Shown here piece by piece: positions 26,010-34,749 of a DNA stretch of 64,000 nt. The notes below the pieces were generated by a model, which did no database searches, was not told where the DNA came from, and saw only the letters and a list, made by a program, of their open reading frames with translations. This DNA comes from Anaerolineaceae bacterium UBA2260 (GTDB lineage: Bacteria > Chloroflexota > Anaerolineae > Anaerolineales > Anaerolineaceae): NCBI GenBank assembly GCA_002347485.1, contig DDXM01000003.1:1-64000 (forward strand), given 5' to 3'. How positions within the stretch are numbered: position 1 is the stretch's first letter; the number at the start of each line of letters is the position of its first letter. A program made the translations under genes and the position numbers.

Positions 26010-26816
26010 ATGCGCGCAAAATTGAAATCCGTGTTGCCTGACTCAGTGTTGAATACCTATCGCACCGCCCGCGACGGGCTGGAGATCGCTACCGAATTTC
26101 CCGGGGCGCGTTTTCACCCCTGGCGTGCAGAGTCGATCCGCAAGCTCGAGACGCTGCGCAACACCCATGCCGGCGAGCAATGCGTGATCATTGGCAACGG
26201 TCCGAGCCTGAAGAACACCGACCTTTCCAGGCTCAAGAATGTCTTTTCCATCGGCATGAACCGCTTCTACATGGCGTTTCCCGAACTGGGATTCACCACC
26301 TCGCTGCTGCTCACCGTCAACGACCTGGTGATCGAGCAATGCGCGGAAGACCTGCGCAATCTCCCCATTCCCACTTTTGTATCCTGGCGCGGACGCAAAC
26401 ACATTCAGCCCGCGCCCAACCTGCATTACCTGTACACCTCCTACATCCTGCCGCACTTCAACAGGGATGCCACTGGCAGGTTATGGGAGGGCGCGACTGT
26501 CACCTTTGTCGCCATGCAGCTGGCCTATTTCATGGGTTTTCGCCAGGTGATCCTCATCGGGGTGGATCACAACTTCACCACCAAGGGCACTCCTAACACC
26601 ACAGTAGTCTCCACCGGTGACGATCCCAACCATTTTCACCCGGGATACTTCGGGCAGGGATTCCGCTGGCAGCTGCCGGACCTCGAAACCTCTGAGCTCG
26701 CGTACCGCATGGCTAAGGAAGCCTACCAAGAAGATGGACGCGAGATCCTGGACGCCACGGTGGGCGGCAAGCTGACTGTCTTCCCCAAGGTGGACTTCAA
26801 CACGATTCTTGCATGA
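26010..26816 (+). CDS. DUF115 / GT42-like protein, candidate nonulosonate transferase
   Basis: The 268-residue protein has GNGPSLKNTDLSRL (62-75) and MNRFY (83-87), and later MGFRQVILIGVDHNF (175-189) and HFHPGYFG. The N-terminal pair resembles the NGPSLK...NQFY substrate-binding loops of GT42 sialyltransferases such as CstII. The later part resembles the MptE-like DUF115 family. Both families share a related fold, so the assignment is open. The setting, a locus with three CMP-nonulosonate synthetases, makes a transferase role attractive. The DHNFTTKG loop holds His and Asp that could be catalytic. Its stop overlaps the next gene as ATGA. Confidence 0.6.
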   Translation: MRAKLKSVLPDSVLNTYRTARDGLEIATEFPGARFHPWRAESIRKLETLRNTHAGEQCVIIGNGPSLKNTDLSRLKNVFSIGMNRFYMAFPELGFTTSLLLTVNDLVIEQCAEDLRNLPIPTFVSWRGRKHIQPAPNLHYLYTSYILPHFNRDATGRLWEGATVTFVAMQLAYFMGFRQVILIGVDHNFTTKGTPNTTVVSTGDDPNHFHPGYFGQGFRWQLPDLETSELAYRMAKEAYQEDGREILDATVGGKLTVFPKVDFNTILA

Positions 26817-27769
26817 ACCCTACACCCTCAGTTACCATCGTCACACCCTCTTTCAACCAGGCGAAATTCCTCGAGAAAACGCTCCGGTCTGTAATTGAAC
26901 AGGATTACCCGGATATTGAATACCTGGTGGTGGACGGCGGTTCAACCGATGGCAGTGTGGAGATCATTCAAAAGTACGCCAAACGCATTCACTGGTGGGT
27001 TTCAGAAAAGGACAACGGTCAGGCGGATGGCATCAACAAGGGGCTGCGCCGGGCGAAAGGGGAGATCGTCGCCTGGCTGAACTCGGACGATTTTTACCAG
27101 CCGGGGGCGATATCGAACGCCGTGCGGGCGCTGCGGGAAAACCCCGACGCGGGTTTTGTGTACGGTAATCTGCAAGTGGTCAACCCGGCAGGCGAAACCA
27201 CCAATGTTCTCACTTACGGTGATTGGAAATTGAAAGGGCTGATGGAATTCAAGATCATCGGTCAACCGGCGGTGTTCATGCGTCGTGAGGTTCTGGAAAA
27301 AGCCGGTTACCTCGACGTAAGCTTTCACTTTCTGCTCGATCACCACCTCTGGCTGCGCATGGCAATGATCGCCCAGCCCAGGTACGTTGCGCAATTATGG
27401 GCGGGTGAGCACTATCACGCGGGCAGCAAGAACGCAGCCCAGGCGGCAAAATTCGGCGCGGAAGCCTGGCGCATCGTGGAGTGGATGCGCACGCAACCCA
27501 TGCTCGCGGAGATGCTCAGCGCTGATTACCGCAGGGTGGAAGCCGGCGCCGAGAGATTGAACGCCTTTTACCTCTTCGACGCGCAGGATTACCGCGCGGC
27601 GCTGCGCGCTTACTGGCGCAGCCTTCGCTTACACCCATCCGCGGCGATGAAAGACTGGCACCGTATTCTATACGCGGCGCTATCCCCGCTTGGCTTGGAT
27701 AAAGCCCGCCAATCCTATCTGCGGCGGCGCAAACACAGGTACAATAAAAACGATCCTTCCAGTTCCTGA
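26813..27769 (+). CDS. GT2-family glycosyltransferase
   Basis: The 318-residue enzyme has SVTIVTPSFNQAKFLEKTLR, VVDGGSTDGSVEIIQKYA and AWLNSDDFYQPGAI, with the metal-binding Ser-Asp-Asp in the DxD position (about residues 92-94). LDHHLWLRMA is the acceptor-side catalytic base region. The protein at 29322 is a close paralogue with the same motifs in the same order. The C-terminal 80 residues are basic and rich in Arg. It probably adds a repeat-unit sugar at the inner face of the membrane. Confidence 0.85.
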   Translation: MNPTPSVTIVTPSFNQAKFLEKTLRSVIEQDYPDIEYLVVDGGSTDGSVEIIQKYAKRIHWWVSEKDNGQADGINKGLRRAKGEIVAWLNSDDFYQPGAISNAVRALRENPDAGFVYGNLQVVNPAGETTNVLTYGDWKLKGLMEFKIIGQPAVFMRREVLEKAGYLDVSFHFLLDHHLWLRMAMIAQPRYVAQLWAGEHYHAGSKNAAQAAKFGAEAWRIVEWMRTQPMLAEMLSADYRRVEAGAERLNAFYLFDAQDYRAALRAYWRSLRLHPSAAMKDWHRILYAALSPLGLDKARQSYLRRRKHRYNKNDPSSS

Positions 27770-27777
27770 GGTGCAGC

Positions 27778-29319
27778 ATGTCAGAATCCCAGTCCGGGTC
27801 GACCGCATTATTTCTTAAACCCTCCAAACCAATTGTCATCATCCTGCTGGTACTCTTTCTGCTTGCCGGGGTGGGAATCCGTCTGATCGACCTGGATGAC
27901 CTGCCATTAGATTTTGCCACCACGCGCCAGTTGCATTCCTTTATCATGGCACGCGGCATTTATTATGAGATGGACACGCCCGCGACAAATGCCATCCCCG
28001 AGGAAATCCGGCAATTCGCCATTACCACCGGTCGCAGTGAACCGCAGATCGAACCGCCCATCATGGAATACCTGACCGCCTTCATTTACCGCCTGATCGG
28101 TCATGAGGACATGCTGGTCGCCAGGTTGCTTTCCATCCTATTCTGGATCGCCGGGGCAATTCCCCTGTTCCTCCTCGCGCGCAAGCTCACCACGCTCAAC
28201 GGGGCATTCGTCGCCCTGGCGGTGTACCTGTTCAATCCCTTTGGCACGATCGCCAGCCGCAGCTTCCAGCCCGATCCATTGATGGTGGCGGCGATCATCT
28301 GGGCGCTGTATTTCCAGTTCAAATGGTCGGAGGAAGACTCCCTCAAGAATGCCCTGCTGGCAGGCGTTTTCACCGGGTTGGCGCTCTTTATAAAGGCCTC
28401 CGCGGTCTTCTTTGTAGGCTTTCCCATCATCGGGCTGATCATCGCCAAAGGGCTGTGGAAATCCCTCAAGAATTGGCGTGTCTGGTTGATCGCCGGCATC
28501 GCGCTCATCCCGACCATCCTGTATTACTGGATCAGCGCAACCGTGGGCGGCAACTCCGGCGCCATCTTCGGCGCGCGCTGGGTGCCCGCCCTTTTCTCCG
28601 ATCCCAAATGGTATCTCAAGTGGTTCATGACGGCTAAATTCGTGGTGGGTTATTACCCGATCGTCATCGCGCTATTAGGCTTTTTCTTCCTGGGTGAGAA
28701 GAAGTCGCGCTTCTTCTACGTTTTCATGTGGCTGGGCTACCTGCTTTACGGATTCATGTTCGCCTACCACATCTACACGCATGATTATTATCACCTCCCG
28801 TTGATCCCCATCATTGCGCTTGGTTTCGGCGTGGTGGCGGCGCAGCTCTTCAGCCTGCTGGAAAACCGGCCATTGCATTGGTTCATGCGGGTTTTAGTAA
28901 TGGCACTCTTCGTCTTCGCGCTCGGGCTGAACGTGATGAAATCGCGTGGAGACATGATCGGGGAAAGCTTCAGGCACGAGGCAAAATACTGGACAGAACT
29001 GGGTGACCTGATCGGTCAGCGCTCCAAAGTGATCGCGCTCACCCACGATTACGGCTACCGCCTGAATTACTGGGGGTTCATCCAGCCCGAGCTCTGGCCT
29101 ACCCGCGGCGACTTGACCGTGAAACAACTGATCGGCTCCACTGACCCGGAATTTGAAACCCTGTATAAAATGCGCACCGAGGGCAAAGATTATTTCCTCG
29201 TCACCCTGCTGGGTGAGCTCGAGGGGCAGCCTGACCTATCCGAATACCTGTTCGCCAATTACCCATATCAACAGGGCGACGGTTATTATCTCTTCGATCT
29301 GAAACACCCGCTCAATTGA
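27778..29319 (+). CDS. GT-C/GT39-like membrane glycosyltransferase
   Basis: The 513-residue protein has about 10-12 membrane segments. The first loop carries acidic residues (LIDLDDLPLDF, about residues 39-49), as expected for a GT-C enzyme. Other features are EPPIMEYLTAFIYRLIG and FQPDPLM, patterns seen in PMT/ArnT-like proteins. It ends with a soluble segment containing LTHDYGYRLNYWGF. It follows GAGG (27768-27771) and lies between the two paralogous GT2 genes, which suggests one functional block. The donor is probably polyprenyl-linked; the sugar is unknown. Confidence 0.65.
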   Translation: MSESQSGSTALFLKPSKPIVIILLVLFLLAGVGIRLIDLDDLPLDFATTRQLHSFIMARGIYYEMDTPATNAIPEEIRQFAITTGRSEPQIEPPIMEYLTAFIYRLIGHEDMLVARLLSILFWIAGAIPLFLLARKLTTLNGAFVALAVYLFNPFGTIASRSFQPDPLMVAAIIWALYFQFKWSEEDSLKNALLAGVFTGLALFIKASAVFFVGFPIIGLIIAKGLWKSLKNWRVWLIAGIALIPTILYYWISATVGGNSGAIFGARWVPALFSDPKWYLKWFMTAKFVVGYYPIVIALLGFFFLGEKKSRFFYVFMWLGYLLYGFMFAYHIYTHDYYHLPLIPIIALGFGVVAAQLFSLLENRPLHWFMRVLVMALFVFALGLNVMKSRGDMIGESFRHEAKYWTELGDLIGQRSKVIALTHDYGYRLNYWGFIQPELWPTRGDLTVKQLIGSTDPEFETLYKMRTEGKDYFLVTLLGELEGQPDLSEYLFANYPYQQGDGYYLFDLKHPLN

Positions 29320-29321
29320 CC

Positions 29322-30101
29322 ATGGAAGAACAACCGCTTGTCTCCATCGTCACGCCCTCGTACAACCAGGCGATCTACCTGGAGGAAACCATCCGCTCCG
29401 TGCTTGAGCAGGATTATCCACGCATTGAATACATTTTGATCGATGGGGGGTCGACTGACGGCAGCGTGGAGATTATTCGCAAATACGCCGACCGGATCGC
29501 CTATTGGGTATCGGAAAATGACCGGGGCCAGACGGACGCGCTCAACAAGGGTTTCGCCGCTTCGCATGGCAGCATCGTCGCGTGGTTGAACTCTGACGAC
29601 ACCTACAAACCCGGCGCGGTCCGTGAAGCGGTGGAATACCTGCTGGGCAACCCGCGCATCGGCATGGTTTACGGCGACCTCGATTTCATCAACGAAAAAG
29701 GCCGCGTGATCGGCAAGTTCCCCGCCGCGCAAACCGACCTGGCGAAACTGCGCCGCGGTTACGTGCATATTCCTCAACCGGCGGCGTTCTTCCGCGCGGA
29801 ACTCTGGCGCCAGGTCGCGCCGCTGGATCCCAGTTTCTACTTTGCCATGGATTACGACCTTTGGGTGCGCCTGGCGGGCATCACGCAGTTTCAATACCTG
29901 CCCGGGAAAACCTGGGCTAATTTCCGGCTGCATGCCGGAGCCAAGACCATCGCCGCGGATGAGCGCTGCTGGCCGGAGATGCTGCGCGTGCATTACCGCG
30001 ATGGGGGAAAACACCTGGCGCCGATCGTGTTGAAGTATTACCTGCGTCGGTTGGCCGCCCCGCTGATCAACTGGTGGCGGCGCAGAATGTTTGACCGGTA
30101 A
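29322..30101 (+). CDS. GT2-family glycosyltransferase
   Basis: The 259-residue enzyme opens with SIVTPSYNQAIYLEETIR, then LIDGGSTDGSVEIIRKYA and AWLNSDDTYKPGAV, near copies of the motifs in the gene at 26813. YFAMDYDLWVRLAG holds the later Asp-Tyr-Asp. I start at ATG 29322; TTG 29316 (two residues longer) would give a four-base TTGA overlap with the previous gene, a style used elsewhere in the locus, so either is possible. It is the last gene of the polysaccharide locus, followed by a bidirectional hairpin terminator. Confidence 0.85.
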   Translation: MEEQPLVSIVTPSYNQAIYLEETIRSVLEQDYPRIEYILIDGGSTDGSVEIIRKYADRIAYWVSENDRGQTDALNKGFAASHGSIVAWLNSDDTYKPGAVREAVEYLLGNPRIGMVYGDLDFINEKGRVIGKFPAAQTDLAKLRRGYVHIPQPAAFFRAELWRQVAPLDPSFYFAMDYDLWVRLAGITQFQYLPGKTWANFRLHAGAKTIAADERCWPEMLRVHYRDGGKHLAPIVLKYYLRRLAAPLINWWRRRMFDR

Positions 30102-30108
30102 AAAATGC

Positions 30109-30129
30109 GCTGGAGGGTCTCCCTCCAGC
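30109..30129 (+). terminator. bidirectional intrinsic terminator between the glycan locus and the minus-strand kbl-like gene
   Basis: GCTGGAGGG (30109-30117) pairs perfectly with CCCTCCAGC (30121-30129) around a three-base TCT loop. T-rich sequence follows on the plus strand (TTATTATTTT) and a T6 run follows on the minus strand, so both converging transcripts can stop here. Confidence 0.85.
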
Positions 30130-30138
30130 TTATTATTT

Positions 30139-31320
30139 TCAGATCACTTTGAGCTTTTGCGCCACCTTCTCGAAGGCTGCCAATCCCTGGTCAAGGTCAT
30201 CACGGTTGTGCGCGGCGGAGATCATCACGCGGATGCGCGCCTTACCCTGCGGGACAGTCGGGAATCCCAACGCCATCGCGAACACATTTTCGGCAAACAA
30301 CTCACGGCTGAATCGCTGCGCCAGGGGGGCTTCGCCCAACATCACCGGCGTGATCGGGGTGACGCTGTTGCCCGTGTTCAATCCCATCTCTTTCAATGCA
30401 GCTTTGAAGTAGCGTGCATTATCCCATAAACGATCGACCAGTTCGGTAGAGTCTTCCAGTAGATCCACCGCAGCGATGCAGGCTGCCACGTCCGCCGGCG
30501 GTGTGGCAGAGGAGAACAGGAACGGACGCCCGCGCTGGCGCACCCACTCAATGACGCGCGCGTTACCGGCGACAATACCGCCGACCACCCCGAATGCCTT
30601 GGAGAGGGTGCCAACCTCCACATCCACTTTTCCGTGCAAGCTAAAGTGATCCACGATACCGCGGCCACCGCGCCCCACGACTCCCTCGCCATGGGCGTCA
30701 TCGACCATCAACATGATATCATAACGGTTGGTAATCTCGTAGATCTTATCCAACGGCGCCATATCGCCGTCCATGCTGAACACCCCGTCCGTGATAACCA
30801 GCGCGCGGCGGTATGTACCTTCATTTTCCTTGATCACGCACTCCAGGTCAGCCACATCCGCATGCGCGTAGCGTTCGATGCGCGCACCGGAGAGCCGGCT
30901 TCCGTCGATGATGCTGGCGTGGTTCAACGCGTCGGAGATGATCAGATCCTCTTTGCCAACCAGCACTGGGATGACCGCGGTGTTGGCAGAGAAACCAGAC
31001 TGCAGCACGATCGCGGCGTCAACGCCTTTGAACTTTGCCAACCTCTGTTCCAACTCGGTGTGGATCTCCATCGTGCCGGCAATGGAACGCACCGCGCCCG
31101 GGCCGACCCCGTATTTCTTCAACGCGGCGCCGGCTGCTTCCACCAGTTTGGGGTGGTTGGCCAATCCAAGGTAATTGTTTGAACAGAAATTGAGCACCCG
31201 TTTGCCATCAACGATCAACCAGGCGCCCTGGGGTGAACCCAGTGTGCGGATGTGATTGTACAATCCAGCGGCTTTTAGCGCGTCAATTTCCTCACCAATC
31301 CAATCCAGTCTCTTGCCCAT
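30139..31320 (-). CDS. kbl: glycine C-acetyltransferase / KBL-like PLP enzyme
   Basis: The 393-residue alpha-oxoamine synthase has FCSNNYLGL, GVGPGAVRSIAGTMEIH (the substrate loop typical of 2-amino-3-ketobutyrate CoA ligase), DDAHGEG and TLSKAFGVVGG with the PLP lysine near residue 240. Known Kbl joins acetyl-CoA and glycine, or splits 2-amino-3-ketobutyrate, in threonine breakdown. No threonine dehydrogenase (tdh) is adjacent, and 8-amino-7-oxononanoate synthase (BioF) is the closest alternative. I use ATG 31320, with GAGG upstream on the minus strand; a GTG two codons earlier is also possible. Confidence 0.83.
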   Translation of the reverse strand: MGKRLDWIGEEIDALKAAGLYNHIRTLGSPQGAWLIVDGKRVLNFCSNNYLGLANHPKLVEAAGAALKKYGVGPGAVRSIAGTMEIHTELEQRLAKFKGVDAAIVLQSGFSANTAVIPVLVGKEDLIISDALNHASIIDGSRLSGARIERYAHADVADLECVIKENEGTYRRALVITDGVFSMDGDMAPLDKIYEITNRYDIMLMVDDAHGEGVVGRGGRGIVDHFSLHGKVDVEVGTLSKAFGVVGGIVAGNARVIEWVRQRGRPFLFSSATPPADVAACIAAVDLLEDSTELVDRLWDNARYFKAALKEMGLNTGNSVTPITPVMLGEAPLAQRFSRELFAENVFAMALGFPTVPQGKARIRVMISAAHNRDDLDQGLAAFEKVAQKLKVI

Positions 31321-31433
31321 ATACACCTCGTGTTTTTAAATTTGAATCACAGATTAAATTCCCCAAAGCAAGTCCCGGGGTGTCTATAAAAACATTTCCT
31401 TCTCTACCTAAATAATCAAATTTCATCCTCCGG

Positions 31434-31489
31434 CCTCTCCCCTGCCCCTCTCCATCTATGGATGGAGAAGTTCAGGGGGTAAGGTGAGG
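31434..31489. repeat. palindromic intergenic element, REP-like
   Basis: A core stem TCTCCATC/GATGGAGA (31449-31456 and 31461-31468, loop TATG) sits inside wider imperfect arms, with CCTC and CCCCTG on the left and CAGGGGG and GAGG on the right. It lies in a 220-base gap between two minus-strand genes. It looks like a dispersed palindromic repeat of the REP/MITE kind and could also slow transcription. No second copy was found in this window. Confidence 0.45.
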
Positions 31490-31544
31490 TTAGTTTAGCA
31501 TCCATCTCTTTCGCTGCAGGCTGCGGTTAAACATCCTTTACCGA

Positions 31545-33179
31545 TTATACATCCGCCTGATCATCCGCCAGGATGCCCAGCTCAGCGAGCAACCTGCGGA
31601 TACCCTCCTGCTGCGCAGGCGTGATCAACAAGGTCTGCGGATTTAGTACTTCGAACTTAAACCTGGCGCCAGCCGCTTTGACCAATTCAGTGCAAGCAGA
31701 TGGGTCCTTGAAACGTAAAAGGATGGCGTGTTCAAATCCGGCTTCTTTCCCGCGCTTCGTCCAGCGATCTGCCAGCCGTTTCAATTCCTCAGGCACAGTT
31801 CCGGGTTGTTCCTTCTCCAATAGTTGCAGCACCTGCTGGATATGGAGTCCCTGTTCCGCGGCCTTCCCCAGGGAAGCAACCGTCAGCAGGAACCGGGATT
31901 CCGTAGCAGAGGCGTGTGCCAACTCACCCATGCGCCCGACCTGGTAGCGGATGAGACGCGACGTCCCCACCGGTAAGACGATGGTGCGCACATCCCTTAC
32001 CCGGATCGATTTGGTTTCCGCTACGCCTGAGGATGAAGATTCACCATTGAGCATCCCTCGCGTGAGGGGGGACAACTGGAACGCGGTGAACCTGCCTTCA
32101 GCGCTGCCTCGCGCCAGGCTCACAATGCCCAGCCAATGCAGCGGTCCGGTGAGTAGATAGTACAAAAGGGCGCCTTCCACTCGATCCCAGGACGCAAATC
32201 CGCTTAGATAAGCGCCGGTTTTTTTCTCGCGAATGAACCACGAATCATAGTCGCCAGCGGGGCGTTGAAAATCCGGGTTGACATCTTTTACAGTCGATAT
32301 GAATGAGGAAATGCTCCACCAGGTACCCGCGTCGAGGGCACTGAGCATTTCTATCACCATGGTACGCGGAACCAGTGGATCATTCTGCCAATTGCCGTCG
32401 CAGGTCAACCCCGGCAGCATCCTTAATTCATTGATTTCGCGTGCTGTGCGCCAGGACTGGAATAGCTGAAGTAGCGCCAAGTCGCGGGACGCGGAAAAGA
32501 AATCCTTCAGCGCGTCCACTTTCGGCTGACCATCTTTGGCCGTCAAACCTGCGCTCAGCAGCAGAGATTGCATGAACCAAAGGGGTTTTTCCCATGCAGT
32601 TATGACTTTTTCAGTCAGCACCCGCTGCATACGGTTGGCAGCCAGCAGGTCGGTCAATTGGTCCAGGATCGTGTCATCCGACCGGGAAACATGACGGGGT
32701 GATTGGTTCACCGCCGGGCGGATGGAAATCTTTACCTTCGGTCGGGTGGGATTTTCAAAGAATGCCAACAATTCATCAGGAATGAAGGCAAATTCGACTG
32801 GTTCGCCCACGCCGCCGAAGAAAGCCCGACCGATCAAACCGCCGTACCAGAGGGTTTCAGAAATTGAAATTGGATGCCGATCAGGGTTTTCCCGTTCGCG
32901 GGCGGCTGCCCCCAGGTCGCGAATCTCTCCATTGCTGCGCGAAAATTCCGCCCACGTCTGGCGTCCACCTCTGCCGGCGAGATCCTGCCAGGCATCTTTA
33001 ACCGTATCGTCCAATTCGTTCATCAATGCTTCGAAGCGGTCTTTTTGTATCATACAGGCGAAAAGATCCGCCCTGGCTGATTGCGCGTCACGCTGGCTGA
33101 TTTCCACTTCCCAGGCTCGGGAGATGCGTAATAGCAGGTCCAGGTCGTACTTTTCCAGGGTTGATTTAATGGACGGCAT
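31545..33179 (-). CDS. helicase-associated (XPB N-/C-terminal-like) protein, non-helicase
   Basis: The 544-residue protein has no Walker motifs. Its C-terminal part (about residues 440-540) ends with a segment rich in the pattern ILLRFKDP...ELVKAAGA...LLITPAQQEGIRRLL, as in the XPB/Ssl2 helicase-associated domain (helicase_C_3 type). The N-terminal half is helical (LEKYDLDLLLRISRAWEVEI) with several Trp-rich stretches. Stand-alone forms of this domain occur in Chloroflexi and Actinobacteria. Nothing around it indicates a pathway. The start is ATG 33179, with an AAGGA ribosome site that is duplicated upstream. Confidence 0.55.
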   Translation of the reverse strand: MPSIKSTLEKYDLDLLLRISRAWEVEISQRDAQSARADLFACMIQKDRFEALMNELDDTVKDAWQDLAGRGGRQTWAEFSRSNGEIRDLGAAARERENPDRHPISISETLWYGGLIGRAFFGGVGEPVEFAFIPDELLAFFENPTRPKVKISIRPAVNQSPRHVSRSDDTILDQLTDLLAANRMQRVLTEKVITAWEKPLWFMQSLLLSAGLTAKDGQPKVDALKDFFSASRDLALLQLFQSWRTAREINELRMLPGLTCDGNWQNDPLVPRTMVIEMLSALDAGTWWSISSFISTVKDVNPDFQRPAGDYDSWFIREKKTGAYLSGFASWDRVEGALLYYLLTGPLHWLGIVSLARGSAEGRFTAFQLSPLTRGMLNGESSSSGVAETKSIRVRDVRTIVLPVGTSRLIRYQVGRMGELAHASATESRFLLTVASLGKAAEQGLHIQQVLQLLEKEQPGTVPEELKRLADRWTKRGKEAGFEHAILLRFKDPSACTELVKAAGARFKFEVLNPQTLLITPAQQEGIRRLLAELGILADDQADV

Positions 33180-33207
33180 AGAATTCCTTTACAATAGAAT
33201 TCCTTTA
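33178..33207. repeat. tandem 14-base repeat duplicating a ribosome-binding site
   Basis: The sequence ATAGAATTCCTTTA occurs at 33178-33191 and again at 33194-33207, a 16-base period. On the minus strand each copy presents AAAGGAATTCTAT, so the gene that ends at 31545 has two identical AAGGA ribosome sites, the nearer one directly before its ATG. Confidence 0.7.
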
Positions 33208-33275
33208 ATAAACAGGCGCAAGGAGATTATACTAAACTTGATCAACGTTGGTCATCAGGTAAACAAAAGCATCAA

Positions 33276-33303
33276 TTGACCTCACTCGGTCTTGATGTAT
33301 AAT
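33276..33303 (+). promoter_or_regulatory. promoter of the DUF4388-GTPase module
   Basis: TTGACC (33276-33281), a 16-base spacer and TATAAT (33298-33303) lie 36 bases before the DUF4388 start at 33339. On the minus strand a TATAAT reads at 33231-33226 with only a weak -35, and could serve the divergent helicase-associated gene. Confidence 0.65.
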
Positions 33304-33338
33304 CTTATGAATGCAGTTCATTCCCTAAGGGTCAGCGG

Positions 33339-34154
33339 ATGTCATTAAAAGGTTTCCTTAAGGATTTTTCATTTACGCAATTATTAAATCTGGTCAACCT
33401 GGCTAACAAGTCTGGCGCTCTTTATATTGAAAAGCCAGGGATCTCATGCCGGGCGGTATTCCATAACGGGAAACTCACCTATTTCGAATCCACCGGAGAA
33501 AAAGCCTCGCTGCTGAAGACGATTACCGATCATCAATTGATCACCGCTTCGCAACACCGCTTGCTCAAGGAGCGCTTGGCAGGAATGAACGACCAGGAAG
33601 CCGGAATTTACCTGGTGAACGCCGGTTATGCCACGCTCGACCAGATCCTGAACGTTCTGGAAAAGGAATACGCCAGCCAGTTGCGCCCACTTTTCTCCTG
33701 GACGGACGGCTTTTTCCGCTTCGAAGCCGGCGAGATGCCGCCCGAGGAGCGCATCCCGGTGCGATTAAATCTCGAAAATCTGATCCTTGAAGGTGCGCGT
33801 GAACTCGAGGAGATCGAAGAACTCCGGTCAGAGATCCCCAGCCTCGAGATGACGCTTAAATTTACGGATCGCCCGGGCACGGATCTGAGCCGCGTCAATT
33901 TAAACTCAACCGAGTGGAGGGTGATTTCCTACGTCAACCCCAAGAACAGTATCCAGCAGATCGCTGCCACCACCAACCTGGATGAGATCGAGATCCGGCG
34001 AGTAGTGTACACGCTGCTGCAAGCAGGACTGGTCGAGATTGTGCGTCCTGGCGGTAAACCAGTAGCGTTGCCCAGCACATCCCTTCCGGTCAATATGCCG
34101 ACCGAAAACCGTCCATTAATCAAACGCTTGATCGACCGCATTCGCTCGATTTGA
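33339..34154 (+). CDS. DUF4388 (PATAN-like) and winged-helix domain protein
   Basis: The 271-residue protein starts with MSLKGFLKDFSFTQLLNLVNLANKSGALY, written here in part as the DUF4388 signature FLKDFSFTQLLNL (residues 5-17), with VFHNGKLTYFES (about 40-51). Residues 175-245 form a winged-helix-like domain (NSTEWRVISYVNPKNSIQQI). DUF4388 proteins are regulatory adaptors found beside Ras-like GTPases and two-component proteins in many bacteria. The next gene encodes such a GTPase, 20 bases downstream. It may sense or relay GTPase state; there is no enzyme motif. Confidence 0.75.
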   Translation: MSLKGFLKDFSFTQLLNLVNLANKSGALYIEKPGISCRAVFHNGKLTYFESTGEKASLLKTITDHQLITASQHRLLKERLAGMNDQEAGIYLVNAGYATLDQILNVLEKEYASQLRPLFSWTDGFFRFEAGEMPPEERIPVRLNLENLILEGARELEEIEELRSEIPSLEMTLKFTDRPGTDLSRVNLNSTEWRVISYVNPKNSIQQIAATTNLDEIEIRRVVYTLLQAGLVEIVRPGGKPVALPSTSLPVNMPTENRPLIKRLIDRIRSI

Positions 34155-34174
34155 AATCTTCAGAGGAATTATAG

Positions 34175-34735
34175 ATGCAGACTCAGACGGTAAAAATCGT
34201 AATTACAGGGCCATTCAATGCGGGGAAGACAGAATTTATTCGATCCGTGAGTGAGATCGATGTCGTTTCAACAGAACGGAAGATCACTTCAGCTCCTGAA
34301 AAGGTAAAGGAAACTACAACCGTCGCCATGGATTTCGGCAGGATCACCGTCGACAACGACCTGGTACTGTTCCTCTTTGGCACGCCGGGGCAAAAACGCT
34401 TCGATTTTATGTGGGAAATCCTTTCCGAAGGCATGCTGGGGTTCATCGTCATGGTGGATAGCGCCCGCCCGGAAACCTTTCGCGAAGCACGCAGCATTCT
34501 GGAGACTTTCCATGCCTACGCCCCCACGCCTTACCTTGTCGCAGCCAACAAACAGGACCTGTATGACGCCTGGGATGTGGAGGACATACGCGTAGCGTTG
34601 AGGCTTGACTCATCGGTGAAGATCCTGCCATGTACCGCGACAAAAAAGAGTTCAGTGAAAAATGTGCTTCTCGAGTTGCTTTACAGCATCCTCGCTGAGA
34701 TGGACAAGCACGAAACCCCGCAGGAACTACCGTAA
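34175..34735 (+). CDS. Ras/MglA-like small GTPase
   Basis: The 186-residue protein has the P-loop GPFNAGKT (12-19), the G3 motif GTPGQ (69-73), NKQD (125-128) and CTATK (about 153-157). Thus the G1, G3, G4 and G5 motifs of a GTPase are present. G3 is TPGQ rather than DxxG, as in the Chloroflexi/cyanobacterial MglA-type group. In Myxococcus MglA controls polarity; here no MglB-like roadblock protein is adjacent. The DUF4388 protein upstream and unknown protein downstream form a conserved-looking cassette. Likely cytoplasmic switch; the process is unknown. Confidence 0.85.
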   Translation: MQTQTVKIVITGPFNAGKTEFIRSVSEIDVVSTERKITSAPEKVKETTTVAMDFGRITVDNDLVLFLFGTPGQKRFDFMWEILSEGMLGFIVMVDSARPETFREARSILETFHAYAPTPYLVAANKQDLYDAWDVEDIRVALRLDSSVKILPCTATKKSSVKNVLLELLYSILAEMDKHETPQELP

Positions 34736-34749
34736 TAACGGTCTGGTCG

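Noticed and set aside
31434..31489. Possible CRISPR repeat or tRNA-like fold
   Set aside because: Only one copy with no spacer series, and no tRNA features; treated as a REP-like palindrome.
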